From contig NZ_LIYD01000005.1 in NCBI RefSeq assembly GCF_001278115.1, forward strand, positions 1,184,551 to 1,248,550: a stretch of 64,000 bases of DNA, given 5' to 3'. This DNA is from Flavobacterium akiainvivens (GTDB lineage: Bacteria > Bacteroidota > Bacteroidia > Flavobacteriales > Flavobacteriaceae). Shown in pieces: positions 26,564 through 35,790 of this stretch. The position numbers and the translations under genes were made by a program. How positions within the stretch are numbered: position 1 is the first letter of the stretch; the number at the start of each line of letters is the position of its first letter. The notes under the pieces were generated by a model that worked only from the letters and a program-made list of their open reading frames with translations, made no database searches and had not been told where the DNA came from.

Positions 26564-29258
26564 TCTTTTTCATTTTGCTGCTTAGGCAATGTAAATATAA
26601 TACTTGCGCCGCCTTCAGCCCTGTTTTCAGCCCAAATTTTACCTTTGTGGTATTCTACAATCTGCCGGGTAATGGCCAGTCCGAGCCCACTGCCTACAGG
26701 TTTTTTAATATTCTGGTTGGTAGACTGGTAAAACTTGTCAAATATATTCTCTATATCTTCGGGCTTTATGCCCCTGCCGTTATCACTTATTGTGGCTGTA
26801 ATAACTTCAGTATCATTTTCTAATGAAATACTTATCCTGCCCTCTGTTTCCGGGCAAAATTTAATGGCGTTAGAAATCAGGTTGGTAATAACCTGTATCA
26901 GGCGGTCTTCGTCATACTCTGCCTCTGCCCTGCTGTTGTCATCAAAAATTACTGTAATGTTTTTGTTCCGGATGAGCTGCTGCAAAGGCACGAGTGCTTT
27001 AACTATAGTATTGGTAAGGTTGTACAGGCCAATGTTTATCTTTTGCTTGCCGGTTTCAAATTTTTCAAGATCGAGAATCTTGTCAATCAAACGGTTAAGC
27101 CTGTCTGACTCTGATATAATATTTTGAAGGAACTGCCGCCTCATATCATCCGGAATATCATCGTCGTCATACAGTATTTCCCCGGCAGCCTTAATCGCGG
27201 TTATGGGTGTGCGCAGCTCGTGCGTAACGGTATCCAGAAACTCATCTTTCTGGCGGTCTTTCCACACCAGCTTTTCATTGGCCATTTGCAGCTGGTTTGT
27301 GGCGGCCTTAAGCTCTCTTGAGGTCTCGGTAAGTTTTTTGTTTATGCTAATATTCTCCTGCGATTCTTCCAGTATGCGCAGTACTTCGGGCAGGGTAATC
27401 TTTTCTTCCTTAACCACACTCGATATCAGTATCTTAGCCGATGCCGTACCTATATGCCCGGTAAGCAGGTTTTCGGCAAACTTAATAAGGCGGGCGTCGG
27501 CCAGTTCCTGGTCGTTTTCCACCCCATATTTCTGATTAAAAAGCTTGAGTGCCCTGCCCGTTCGCTCTTCTCCCAAAAAGCGTTTCAGTACCTTTACAAT
27601 ATCTGATGTATAAGCCGTTCCTTTCCATATAAAGGCATTTTCATGCATGGTGATGTACTTGTCTACATCTATAAACATTTCGGCATAATTGCGTTCGCGG
27701 TAGTTACCCTTAAAACTAACCGAAACCGCCATATAGGTAAATACATTGGCCAGCATACTCCAAAAAAAGGCGTGTGCAATGGGGCTAAGGTAATCAAGCC
27801 CAAATAGTGCGAACGGCTTTAAAAAGGCTATACCAAAAAGGCCCTTGGTTACAAACTGGTCGTTAGGGTTTGCTGCACCGGTTACATAGGGTATAAGCAT
27901 GGTGTAGGTACACACGGTAAAACCAATAATAATACCCCATATAGCACCTAACCTTGATGCCCGCCTCCAGAACAGTGCCCCAAAAAACGACGGCGCCAGC
28001 TGCGATATAATTACAAATGCCACAAGCCCTATAGATACCAAACCGTAGTCTAACGCTACCATACGGTAAATAAAGTAAGATATGATAATAAGGCTGAAAA
28101 TGCCCACCTTACGGATGTTTACAATACGCTTGGTGTTATCCTGCGGGTTGCCCGAACGCAACGTACCCAAAATCCGTAGGGTATTATTATGTTGTTACTC
28201 AGCATTGTAGAAAGACTGATTGACGCTACCACAATCATGGATATAGCTGCCGAGAATCCTCCTAAAAACACCAGTACGGTTATGGTAGTATTGTCAAAAA
28301 ACTGGGGTATAAGCAGCGAATAGGTATCAGGATTGGCAGTTGTGTCTTCAAAAAGTATATTGCCGCCCCACGCTATAGGAAACACAAATATGTTGATTAA
28401 CAGCAGGTAAAGCGGAAAAAGCCATAGCGCCACCTTTACATGGTTTTCGCGGTTGTTTTCTACCACCCCCATTTGAAACTGCCTGGGCAGCAGGAAAATA
28501 GCAAACAACGATGTCATGCATAAAAAGAACCAGTTTATGGCCTGGGGCAACCCGCCTATGGTATTCTTCTCTGCAAATCCTTCTAAAACAGATGCCTTGC
28601 TGTAAATATCATCAAACCCATCAAAAACAAAAAAGGTTACATACAGCCCTACCAGCACAAAAAAGAACAGTTTTAAAAGGCTTTCGAGCGCCACAGCCGT
28701 TACTATACCTTTCCTTTTCTCGGAAGCATCTACATAACGTGTGCCGTAATATGATGCAAAAAGCGCCAGGGCTATAGCCACATAGGTGGTGGTATCACTA
28801 AAAATATCTGAGTGTACAGAGGTACGCGTTACCACGTGAAAAGTTTCTGAAATAGCCTTAAGCTGTAGCGATATATAAGGTATTATTCCAAAAAGGCAGG
28901 TTAGTGTAACCAATGCGCCCAAAAAACGGCTGTTACCGTATCGGAGCGATATAAAATCGGCAATGCTGGATATTTTATTGATACGCGATATCCTGATTAT
29001 TTTGCGCAGGATGATAATCCACGCCGGTATGCCTATAATGGGGCCAATGTAGGTAGGCAGGTAATTAAGCCCCGAAGTAGCCGCCACGCCTATACTGCCA
29101 TAGTACGTCCATGCAGAGCAGTATACGGCTAACGAAAGCGTGTACACATAAGGGTTGTTTGTCCACCGCGAGTTATTTTTCTTCTCGGCCCAATGCGCCA
29201 CATAAAACAGCAGTGCCAGGTACAGCGACAGGATTAGCAATAATACAGCACTACTCAT
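26560..29258 (-). pseudogene. Sodium/solute symporter-histidine kinase (CrbS-like), interrupted by a -1 frameshift
   Basis: Two overlapping frames make one family protein of about 900 residues. The N-terminal part (29258 down to about 28172) is an SSS-family symporter with ten or more helices, ending in-frame with PYGF. The other frame resumes LGTLRSGNPQDNTKRI, completes the symporter, and then gives a kinase: HELRTPITAIKAAGEIL (phospho-His), N box ISNAIKF, DNGRGI and GLGLAITRQIVEYHKG. Restoring one T in the minus-strand run TTTT (plus 28169-28172) joins the frames exactly. Homologues sense acetate-linked signals and drive acs. It may be a real mutation or a sequencing error at a homopolymer. 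Overlaps the next upstream small gene by 8 bp. Confidence 0.88.
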
Positions 29259-29445
29259 AATATCTTTTTACTATTATAAGGCTCAACAATATACCAATAA
29301 GCCATACCGAAAACAGGTATACATAAATAACCGGTATGCCCCCAACAGCCTGCGAGCTGTCAAAAATAAGAAGCAGTGGCATATTAAACGCCATAAGCAG
29401 CAGTATTGCCAGTATGATAAGTTTTTGTTCGTGCCTTTTTTTCAT
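29251..29445 (-). CDS. Small two-helix membrane protein
   Basis: 64 residues with two hydrophobic helices (about 9-28 and 37-58) around a short GGIP turn, and a basic C-terminus (VKRYYE). The layout resembles DUF3311-type small subunits found next to SSS symporters. It overlaps the start of the symporter-kinase gene by 8 bp and is read just before it, so it is likely an accessory or assembly partner of that protein. Function unproven. Confidence 0.75.
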   Translation of the reverse strand: MKKRHEQKLIILAILLLMAFNMPLLLIFDSSQAVGGIPVIYVYLFSVWLIGILLSLIIVKRYYE

Positions 29446-29507
29446 GTAGATATAAATGCCATAGCCCCCTTGCAGGAGGCTATGGAAAAGTATGGAAAAT
29501 AAATTAA

Positions 29508-29729
29508 TTAAACATCATCATATTCGCCTTTAAGCGCGTAGAGGCCAAAAGTGCCCAGCCCAAGCACAATAAGTGGGGTAAGCACAAACAGTATGATTAT
29601 GCCAAACACAAGGTCGTCCTGCTTGCCGGTTGAAAACTTAGGCAAACCAAACTCAATAATGCAAAAATATGCGGCAGCGGCGGCAAGGGCCAGCCATACA
29701 AGGCCAAGTATTCTTTTTAATGCTTTCAT
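29508..29729 (-). CDS. Small membrane protein (DUF6814-like)
   Basis: 73 residues with two helices (about 5-26 and 42-66), a short polar middle and the C-terminal GLYALKGEYDDV. The ending and position behind an MHS transporter gene agree with what I remember of DUF6814, a small Bacteroidota family of unknown function; the identification is from memory only. It stands 11 bp downstream of the transporter gene. Confidence 0.75.
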   Translation of the reverse strand: MKALKRILGLVWLALAAAAAYFCIIEFGLPKFSTGKQDDLVFGIIILFVLTPLIVLGLGTFGLYALKGEYDDV

Positions 29730-29740
29730 ATTCAGGTAAA

Positions 29741-31276
29741 TTAATCGTGGTCAATATTATTTTTTCTCTTAAGATACACCATGCCTATTACAAAGCTTAT
29801 GGCGGCAATTATTATAGGATACCATAGCCCTTCAAGATAAAACTTAGTATCTCCGGCATTCTTGGCATTTGTAGCCAGGTAGGTTGATATTGCCGGGAGC
29901 AATCCACCAAAAATACCGTTACCCACGTGATACGGCAGCGACATAGATGTATAACGTATTTTTACAGGGAACATCTCTACAAGAAACGCTGCAATAGGGC
30001 CATATACCATGGTTACAAAAATCACCTGTATAAACACCAGGAATATCAGCATCCATTTGTCAGAGTCATTGATTTCAACAGTGGTTTTTACATCGGTTTT
30101 AGCCTTACCATCAACCATAACAGGCTGGCCTTTATCTAAATGTACGGTTTTTAGCTGTTTAAACTTAGTACCGTCGGTATATTCCTTCGAAATATCATAG
30201 ATTGAATCACTTTTCCCTTCGCCCAGGTCTTTTACCGATTTGTTGATAACCGTTTTCTCTGTAATTTCTGTTTTGTGTGCTACATCGGTAGTGGTGTACA
30301 TGGCATCATATATAGGCCTGTATAACAATATAGCGGCAAGCATGCCCAGCATCATAATGGTTTTCCTGCCTATTTTGTCGCTTAGCCAGCCAAACACCAC
30401 AAAGAACGGCGTGCCAAACAACAGCGCAAGCCCCAACAGGCCATCTACCTGAGAAGAATCTACATTCATTACCGTTTTAAGGAAACTCATGGCATAAAAC
30501 TGCCCCGTATACCACACAACACCCTGGCCCATAGCGGCTCCAAACAAGGCAAGAAGCACAAACTTAAGGTTGTATTTGTTGCCAAAACTCTCCTTTAGCG
30601 GGTTGGTAGTGGTTTTACCTTCGGCCTTAGCCTTAGCAAATACAGGCGATTCGTGCATGTTTTTCCTGATGATATACGACACGATAACCATTAGTATCGA
30701 AATCCAGAACGGCACCCTCCAACCCCACTCGTCAAAGGCTTCCTCACTTAGCGAACCCCTTGTAATAAGGATTACCATAAGCGAAATAAAAAGCCCGAAT
30801 GTAGCGGTGGTTTGTATCCACGATGTCCAGTAGCCCCTTTCGCCTTTTGGTGCGTGTTCAGCTACATAGGTGGCGGCACCACCATATTCGCCACCTAATG
30901 CAAGCCCTTGTAAAAGCCTTAGTAACAGCACCAACAGCGGTGCCATAAAGCCTATAGTTTCATAACTGGGTATACAGCCTATTAAAAACGTAGCACCTCC
31001 CATAAGTAGCAGCGTAACCATAAAGGTGTACTTACGGCCTATTATATCTCCCAGGCGTCCAAAAAACAGCGCCCCGAAAGGCCTTACCACAAAACCTGCG
31101 GCAAAGGTTGCCAGCGTTGATAAAAACGCCGCCGTAGGGTTATCTGATGGGAAGAATTTAGTAGAGATAACCACGGCAAGGCTTCCGAAAATGTAGAAGT
31201 CGTACCACTCTATCAATGTTCCTAAGGATGAGGCTGTTATAACCTTCCAGATTCCTTTAGTTGATTTTTCACTCAT
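29741..31276 (-). CDS. MHS family MFS transporter
   Basis: 511 residues, major facilitator of the metabolite:H+ symporter family (ProP, ShiA, KgtP relatives). The opening SSLGTLIEWYDFYIFGSLA, the RPFGALFFGRLGDIIGRKYT loop and LLRLLQGLALGGEYGGA are diagnostic. A hydrophilic insert of about 80 residues (326-406) separates helices 9 and 10, longer than in the typical family member. Located in the acs/CrbS-like cluster, it probably imports a small carboxylate; substrate unknown. Confidence 0.9.
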   Translation of the reverse strand: MSEKSTKGIWKVITASSLGTLIEWYDFYIFGSLAVVISTKFFPSDNPTAAFLSTLATFAAGFVVRPFGALFFGRLGDIIGRKYTFMVTLLLMGGATFLIGCIPSYETIGFMAPLLVLLLRLLQGLALGGEYGGAATYVAEHAPKGERGYWTSWIQTTATFGLFISLMVILITRGSLSEEAFDEWGWRVPFWISILMVIVSYIIRKNMHESPVFAKAKAEGKTTTNPLKESFGNKYNLKFVLLALFGAAMGQGVVWYTGQFYAMSFLKTVMNVDSSQVDGLLGLALLFGTPFFVVFGWLSDKIGRKTIMMLGMLAAILLYRPIYDAMYTTTDVAHKTEITEKTVINKSVKDLGEGKSDSIYDISKEYTDGTKFKQLKTVHLDKGQPVMVDGKAKTDVKTTVEINDSDKWMLIFLVFIQVIFVTMVYGPIAAFLVEMFPVKIRYTSMSLPYHVGNGIFGGLLPAISTYLATNAKNAGDTKFYLEGLWYPIIIAAISFVIGMVYLKRKNNIDHD

Positions 31277-31300
31277 AATGTTTTTAGCGTAAAGTGTTTG

Positions 31301-32677
31301 TTATAGATATACTTGTAGTTGAAGGATAAATTCGCCCTTGCTTGTTTTGGTGTCAGGCGCTGTATACACAGGCCTTGTAGAGTATTGGGTGGTAATTTTG
31401 GCATGGTGCCCATCTAAAAAGAAGTTGGCACCTATATCAAACTGGGTACTGGCTTTTTCAAGTGCCTCAAAGTTTTTGTAGGTAAAGGCCCCAAACGGCT
31501 GTATGCGCACCACAGGCTTTTCGTTAGCATTGGGCAGCAGCAAACCGGCCTGAGTGTACCATATATTGCCCGAACCTATAGTAGGCTGTGCGTTACCGGC
31601 ACCCGCCATTGCAGGGCTTCCGGTAAAATCAGGGTTACCTACACCCACGTTCATAATACCCAGGTTTCTAAGGTAGTTAGGGCCAAAATCGTAGTTGTAA
31701 AATACGCTGTATGCGGTTACCGCCATCTTGTTTTCGGGCTTGCCAATAGGCATATCGGCAAAAACGTCTACCGAAAACAGGTTAATGTCGTGTTTTGCAA
31801 CCTCTCCGTTAACCGAGGTTCGTGTACCATCGGGAGCTAAGTAAAAACCGGCACCTACGTTAAATACTTTCTTGGTGCCCAGATAGCTGCCCACTTTATA
31901 CGGCAGCAGGTTAGATTCCTGGTCAAGAAACTGATATTCAAGATATCCGGCCTTGCTCCACTTGGTGTTTCCGTTGTTGTCTACAGCCACAGCAGCATCC
32001 GGAGATAGCGCATCTGCCGGGGTAATATTTGTTGCAAATGGCTTGTTATAGCTAAACCTGTACTCCAGCTTACCGTACTTACCCTTAGCGAAAATACCCA
32101 TTTGGCGGGCAAACTGGTCAGAGTTTTCAATAAGCGGCCAGCTTAGTATGGGAGAGTCAATAGTCAGGAAATTAAGGGTTGATGCCATGGTAATGCGCGA
32201 TAGCCCCATGTAGTAGTGCAGGCCACCTCCAAGGCTGAGGCTGAAGTTCTTAGCCTCTCCAGGCAACACCACAGCATATTCATTCCAGGCATCGTGAAAG
32301 AACATACCCGGCTTTTTACCGGCACCATAACCACCTGTACCCGTAGTACTTACAGCACCACCATTAGCAAAGGTCTGGTTATTGATACCAAAGTGGGTCA
32401 ACACCATGTAGCGCTTAGATATCTGGGCATACAGCAGTACCCTGAGCCTGCGGTTGCCAATATCAGTACTGGTGGTGGCTTCTTCGCCGTTAATCATTGT
32501 ACCGGGGTTCATCTCGCTGGATCTCAGCCATATCTGGTTCCAGGCAATAACCCGCATATACTTTGAACCGTCTTCGTTTAGGTTAAATTTTAACCCCGAA
32601 CCGTATTCCGTAGAGCCTTGCGAAAAGCCCTTAAGCGATAGCAGTAAGATACCTGCCAGTAAGGAAATTCGTTTCAT
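31301..32677 (-). CDS. Outer membrane porin-like protein
   Basis: 458 residues with a signal peptide ending GFSQ. The mature sequence consists of alternating amphipathic strands with aromatic girdles, no TonB box or plug, and ends LQLQVYL, a typical beta-barrel C-terminus. It lies 24 bp upstream (in transcription) of the MHS transporter, suggesting that the two move the same solute across the outer and inner membranes. No specific family named with confidence. Confidence 0.82.
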   Translation of the reverse strand: MKRISLLAGILLLSLKGFSQGSTEYGSGLKFNLNEDGSKYMRVIAWNQIWLRSSEMNPGTMINGEEATTSTDIGNRRLRVLLYAQISKRYMVLTHFGINNQTFANGGAVSTTGTGGYGAGKKPGMFFHDAWNEYAVVLPGEAKNFSLSLGGGLHYYMGLSRITMASTLNFLTIDSPILSWPLIENSDQFARQMGIFAKGKYGKLEYRFSYNKPFATNITPADALSPDAAVAVDNNGNTKWSKAGYLEYQFLDQESNLLPYKVGSYLGTKKVFNVGAGFYLAPDGTRTSVNGEVAKHDINLFSVDVFADMPIGKPENKMAVTAYSVFYNYDFGPNYLRNLGIMNVGVGNPDFTGSPAMAGAGNAQPTIGSGNIWYTQAGLLLPNANEKPVVRIQPFGAFTYKNFEALEKASTQFDIGANFFLDGHHAKITTQYSTRPVYTAPDTKTSKGEFILQLQVYL

Positions 32678-32779
32678 AGAGCATGGTTTGTTTTGATTGT
32701 CAGTGTTTTACAACAGCCAAATTCTTAAAACCAAACGAATAGAAAAAATAACAGTATATACAACTGTAAACCGGTATAG

Positions 32780-33199
32780 CTAATCTTTAAAACGCTCCCA
32801 TTTTATTAGCATAAACTTATCGCCAAGCTCAGTAATAATCATGCCTGCGCCCTTTAGGTTATCTTTGTTCTTAAGGTGCTCTACCACCTCTGCATGGCTG
32901 TAAATTTTGTAAGTGGGGTGGTAGTCGCCGTGCGAGGGCTTCTTAACCTTAAACTCCTTTACCCAGTTGCTAACCGTAACGTGGCTAACCCCTAAAATAC
33001 GCTCAATCTCCCTGTAGCTAAGGCCTTCAAGGTAAAGCTGCAATGCCTTGGTAACATAATAGTTATCAATCTTCTTTCCTATTTTGTTAACAGTAAAATA
33101 GTACCGGCACTTTTTGCACAGGTAGCGCTGCTTTTCGTTAACAATGCCACTCTTTACTATATGGTTATCGCCGCATTTTGGGCACGCTAAAATCTGCAT
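32780..33199 (-). CDS. Zinc-ribbon/HTH protein related to IS1-type InsA, orphan
   Basis: 139 residues from the ATG at 33199 (an earlier in-frame start lacks support). It opens with MQILACPKCGDNHIVKSG and has a second CKKC, a four-Cys zinc ribbon, followed by an HTH (LSYREIERILGVSHVTVSNWV, residues about 58-78) as in IS1 InsA and related transposase N-termini. No DDE catalytic domain, InsB frame or terminal inverted repeats are present. It heads the porin/transporter/acs cluster, so I read it as a domesticated regulator. The C-terminal 45 residues are unlike transposases. Confidence 0.8.
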   Translation of the reverse strand: MQILACPKCGDNHIVKSGIVNEKQRYLCKKCRYYFTVNKIGKKIDNYYVTKALQLYLEGLSYREIERILGVSHVTVSNWVKEFKVKKPSHGDYHPTYKIYSHAEVVEHLKNKDNLKGAGMIITELGDKFMLIKWERFKD

Positions 33200-33632
33200 A
33201 TATATTATTTTTGCATAAATATAGTAAATTAGCAATTATATCTCCAAATAAATTATTTACTAAATAATTTTAATTAAATATTTTTCAATAATGTATTTTT
33301 TTAAAGCCAATTAACTAACAATTATTCTAAATCACGGCGTTTTACTCAAAAACCCACACCAATATCCCGATAAATATATCAATACGGCAATACACAATTA
33401 ATAATCTTAATTTAGATAATTCCTGCGCTAATTTTTCACTTTTGGATTTCATTTTCACGGTGTGAAACGCCCTTTCATTTTACTGTCTGCACATTTTTTT
33501 ACACCATATTTTTAGCTGCTCGCTAATTGGCATACATCAAAAAGCTAAAAAACCGGCTTGAGGAGGTCTGGCAAACCCATTTTACCCGCGGTAAACACCT
33601 CCAAATTTTCAATGTTACCGAAATGCAACGGT

Positions 33633-33656
33633 AAATTCACGATATATCGTGAATTT
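33633..33656. promoter_or_regulatory. 24-bp palindrome, copy 3, candidate enhancer
   Basis: Core ATTCACGATATATCGTGAAT at 33635-33654. Its centre is 63 bp before the GG of the -24 element, the same distance as at copy 4. Typical of an upstream activator site for a Fis-type HTH, though the A/T flanks also make a terminator-like hairpin. Confidence 0.6.
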
Positions 33657-33705
33657 TTTTTTGGCACAAAAACATAAAACACTAAAAACAAACAACTTAA
33701 CAAAA

Positions 33706-33721
33706 AGGCACTTTTTTGGCT
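33706..33721 (+). promoter_or_regulatory. Putative sigma-54 promoter of the stress/detox operon
   Basis: AGGCAC-N5-TGGCT: GG (33707-33708) and GC (33719-33720) are 10 bp apart, the invariant -24/-12 spacing. It deviates from TGGCAC-N5-TTGCA at a few positions. ATG is 35 bp downstream. Confidence 0.6.
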
Positions 33722-33755
33722 TCATCAATTATAAATTTTAAAAAACCTATTAATT

Positions 33756-34391
33756 ATGAAACCATCTCCAAACTTGCTGTCTCCGGACAACCACACCCTG
33801 GTACTAATCGATTTTGAAGGCCAGATGGCATTTGCCACCAAGAGCATCTCAACTAACGACCTGCGCATTAACACGGCCATTACTGCCGGGGCGTCAAAAA
33901 TCTTTAACGTGCCTACTATTGTTACCACCGTTGCCGAAGAAAGCTTCTCAGGCCCTGTGTTCCCTGAAATCGAAGAATTTTACCCGCAGGCTACATCGGG
34001 CTACATAGACCGCACCTCCATGAACACCTGGGAAGACGAAGCTGCCTACAAAGCCATTGTGGCTACCGGCAAGAAAAAAATTGTACTTGCAGGCCTGTGG
34101 ACCAGCGTATGTATTGTAGGCCCTGCCCTTTCGGCGCTGTCTGAAGGCTATGAGGTTTATGTCATTACCGATGCCTGTGGCGATGTAAGTACCGAAGCCC
34201 ACGAGCGTGCCGTGCAGCGCATGGTTCACGAAGGTGTTAAGCCGGTAACTGCCGTACAGTACCTTTTAGAGCTGCAACGCGACTGGGCACGCCAGGAAAC
34301 CTATGTGCCGGTAACCAACCTTATGAAAAAATATGGCGGCGCTTACGGCCTGGGCATACAGTATGCACACACATTGCTAAACCACCAGTAA
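33756..34391 (+). CDS. YcaC-like isochorismatase-fold cysteine hydrolase
   Basis: 211 residues. The catalytic Asp is in LVLIDFEGQ near residue 20, the Lys in the KKKIVLAGLWT segment and the Cys in TSVCIVGP near residue 120. TVAEESFSGPVFPEI and the RTSMNTWED segment place it with the YcaC subgroup of hydrolases with unknown natural substrate. First gene of a tight 12-gene operon, behind the putative sigma-54 promoter. Confidence 0.9.
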   Translation: MKPSPNLLSPDNHTLVLIDFEGQMAFATKSISTNDLRINTAITAGASKIFNVPTIVTTVAEESFSGPVFPEIEEFYPQATSGYIDRTSMNTWEDEAAYKAIVATGKKKIVLAGLWTSVCIVGPALSALSEGYEVYVITDACGDVSTEAHERAVQRMVHEGVKPVTAVQYLLELQRDWARQETYVPVTNLMKKYGGAYGLGIQYAHTLLNHQ

Positions 34392-34407
34392 ATCAACCTT
34401 TTTGACC

Positions 34408-35772
34408 GTGAAAAAAATATTCATCATAGCCATCATTGCGTTTGCCTGCAACTGCCTGTATGCCCAAAGCTTCCGGCTGATGCGCTATGATGAAAATTAC
34501 GGTTACCTGGCCGATTCTGCACGGTCTTTTTATGAAGGGGTAAAATACATACCGCTTTCGGCAAGCAAGGCCCTATATGCCTCAGCCGGTGGCGAGGCGC
34601 GCTATGAGTTTGTTGCTTTTAATAACGAAGACTGGGGCGCAAACAACGTGGGCCACAACAGCTTTGCACTGCAACGTTATGACCTGCATTTTGATGTACA
34701 CCTGGGCAACAGGCTCCGGGTTTTTACCCAGTTCAGGAGTGCCCTGCAAGACGGCAGCAGCACCGGCTCAAGCCCGGTAGACGAAGACCACCTTAACCTG
34801 CAAAACCTGTTTGTAGACGGGGTTTTGTTTCATAAAGAAGACAAAAGCCTCACGCTCAGGCTGGGCAGGCAGGAAATAAACTATGGGTCGGGCCGCCTTA
34901 TATCGGTTGGCGAAGGCCCTAACGCACGGCTGTACTTTACCGGCGGCAAGCTGTTTTATAAAAGCCCCCGTTTTATGGCCGATGCCTTTGTTATGATGGC
35001 CGATGCCATTAACCCCGGCACTTTTGATAACAAGCCTACCCGCAGCATTAACCTTTGGGGCAGCTATGCCACCATTATTATTCCCCGGCAGGGCAACCTT
35101 GATTTGTATTACCTGGGCATAAACCGCAGCAATGCACAGTTTGAAGAAGGCACCGCCCGCGAGGTGCGCCATACCCTGGGGTTCCGCTACTGGAAAAACG
35201 GCGGGGGTTTTATTTACAACCTCGAGGCCGCCTACCAGTTTGGCACCTTTGGCAGCGGCAGCATCAGCGCCTGGACCGCCTCGGCAGATGTGGGCTATTC
35301 TTTTGAAGATGCACCCCTAAGCCCCACCATCAACCTGCGCAACGACTACATTTCGGGCGACCGCAATGCAGGAGATAACAACCTGCAAACCTTTAACCCG
35401 CTTTACCCCCGCGGCGGCTACTTTGGCTTTAGCCCGCAGGTGGGGCCGGTTAACCTTATAGACCTGCACCCTTATGCCACCCTTAACCTGTTGCCGCAGT
35501 TGCAGTTTCAGGCAGATGTGGTGTTTAACATGCGCTATTCGCTTAACGATGGCCTGTACCGCCCCAGCGGCAATTTTAACCTGCCAGGCTCAGCATCACG
35601 ACAGCGTTATATAGGCACCGCCTACCTTGCCAGCCTGTCTTACAGCGTTAACCGCTTTACATCGCTCAACACCGGTATACAGTATTTTAAAACCGGCGCT
35701 TTTATAAATAATGTCATCCCAAATGCTAAAGACGGCGTGTTTTTTAACATCCAGCTTGGCTTTATGTTCTAA
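34408..35772 (+). CDS. Alginate-export-type outer membrane porin
   Basis: 454 residues starting at GTG 34408, which gives the signal peptide MKKIFIIAIIAFACNCLYAQ; a TTG two codons earlier is possible. The barrel strands, FTQFRSALQDG and RLGRQEINYGSGRLISV segment match the Alginate_exp domain (AlgE-like 18-strand channel). It ends NIQLGFMF. In soil Bacteroidota this domain usually serves as a substrate-specific porin rather than for alginate. Starts 16 bp after the hydrolase gene. Confidence 0.85.
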   Translation: MKKIFIIAIIAFACNCLYAQSFRLMRYDENYGYLADSARSFYEGVKYIPLSASKALYASAGGEARYEFVAFNNEDWGANNVGHNSFALQRYDLHFDVHLGNRLRVFTQFRSALQDGSSTGSSPVDEDHLNLQNLFVDGVLFHKEDKSLTLRLGRQEINYGSGRLISVGEGPNARLYFTGGKLFYKSPRFMADAFVMMADAINPGTFDNKPTRSINLWGSYATIIIPRQGNLDLYYLGINRSNAQFEEGTAREVRHTLGFRYWKNGGGFIYNLEAAYQFGTFGSGSISAWTASADVGYSFEDAPLSPTINLRNDYISGDRNAGDNNLQTFNPLYPRGGYFGFSPQVGPVNLIDLHPYATLNLLPQLQFQADVVFNMRYSLNDGLYRPSGNFNLPGSASRQRYIGTAYLASLSYSVNRFTSLNTGIQYFKTGAFINNVIPNAKDGVFFNIQLGFMF

Positions 35773-35790
35773 CCAAAAAACTATAAAATT

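Larger units (their letters stand above)
33200..33755. other. Regulatory intergenic region of 556 bp
   Basis: This divergent gap separates the zinc-ribbon protein from the sigma-54-type operon. The left 200 bp are AT-rich without features. Further right are several dyads: TTTCAC-GGT-GTGAAA (33453-33467), TTTACC-CGC-GGTAAA (33581-33595), the 24-bp palindrome (33633-33656) and the -24/-12 element (33706-33721). Confidence 0.6.

Noticed and set aside
26560..28170. Stand-alone histidine kinase gene starting at 28170
   Set aside because: It begins inside the symporter and has only a TTG start; correcting one base fuses it with the upstream frame.
32780..33235. Insertion sequence of the IS1 family
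   Set aside because: Only the InsA-like N-domain exists; no DDE part, terminal inverted repeats or target duplication were seen.
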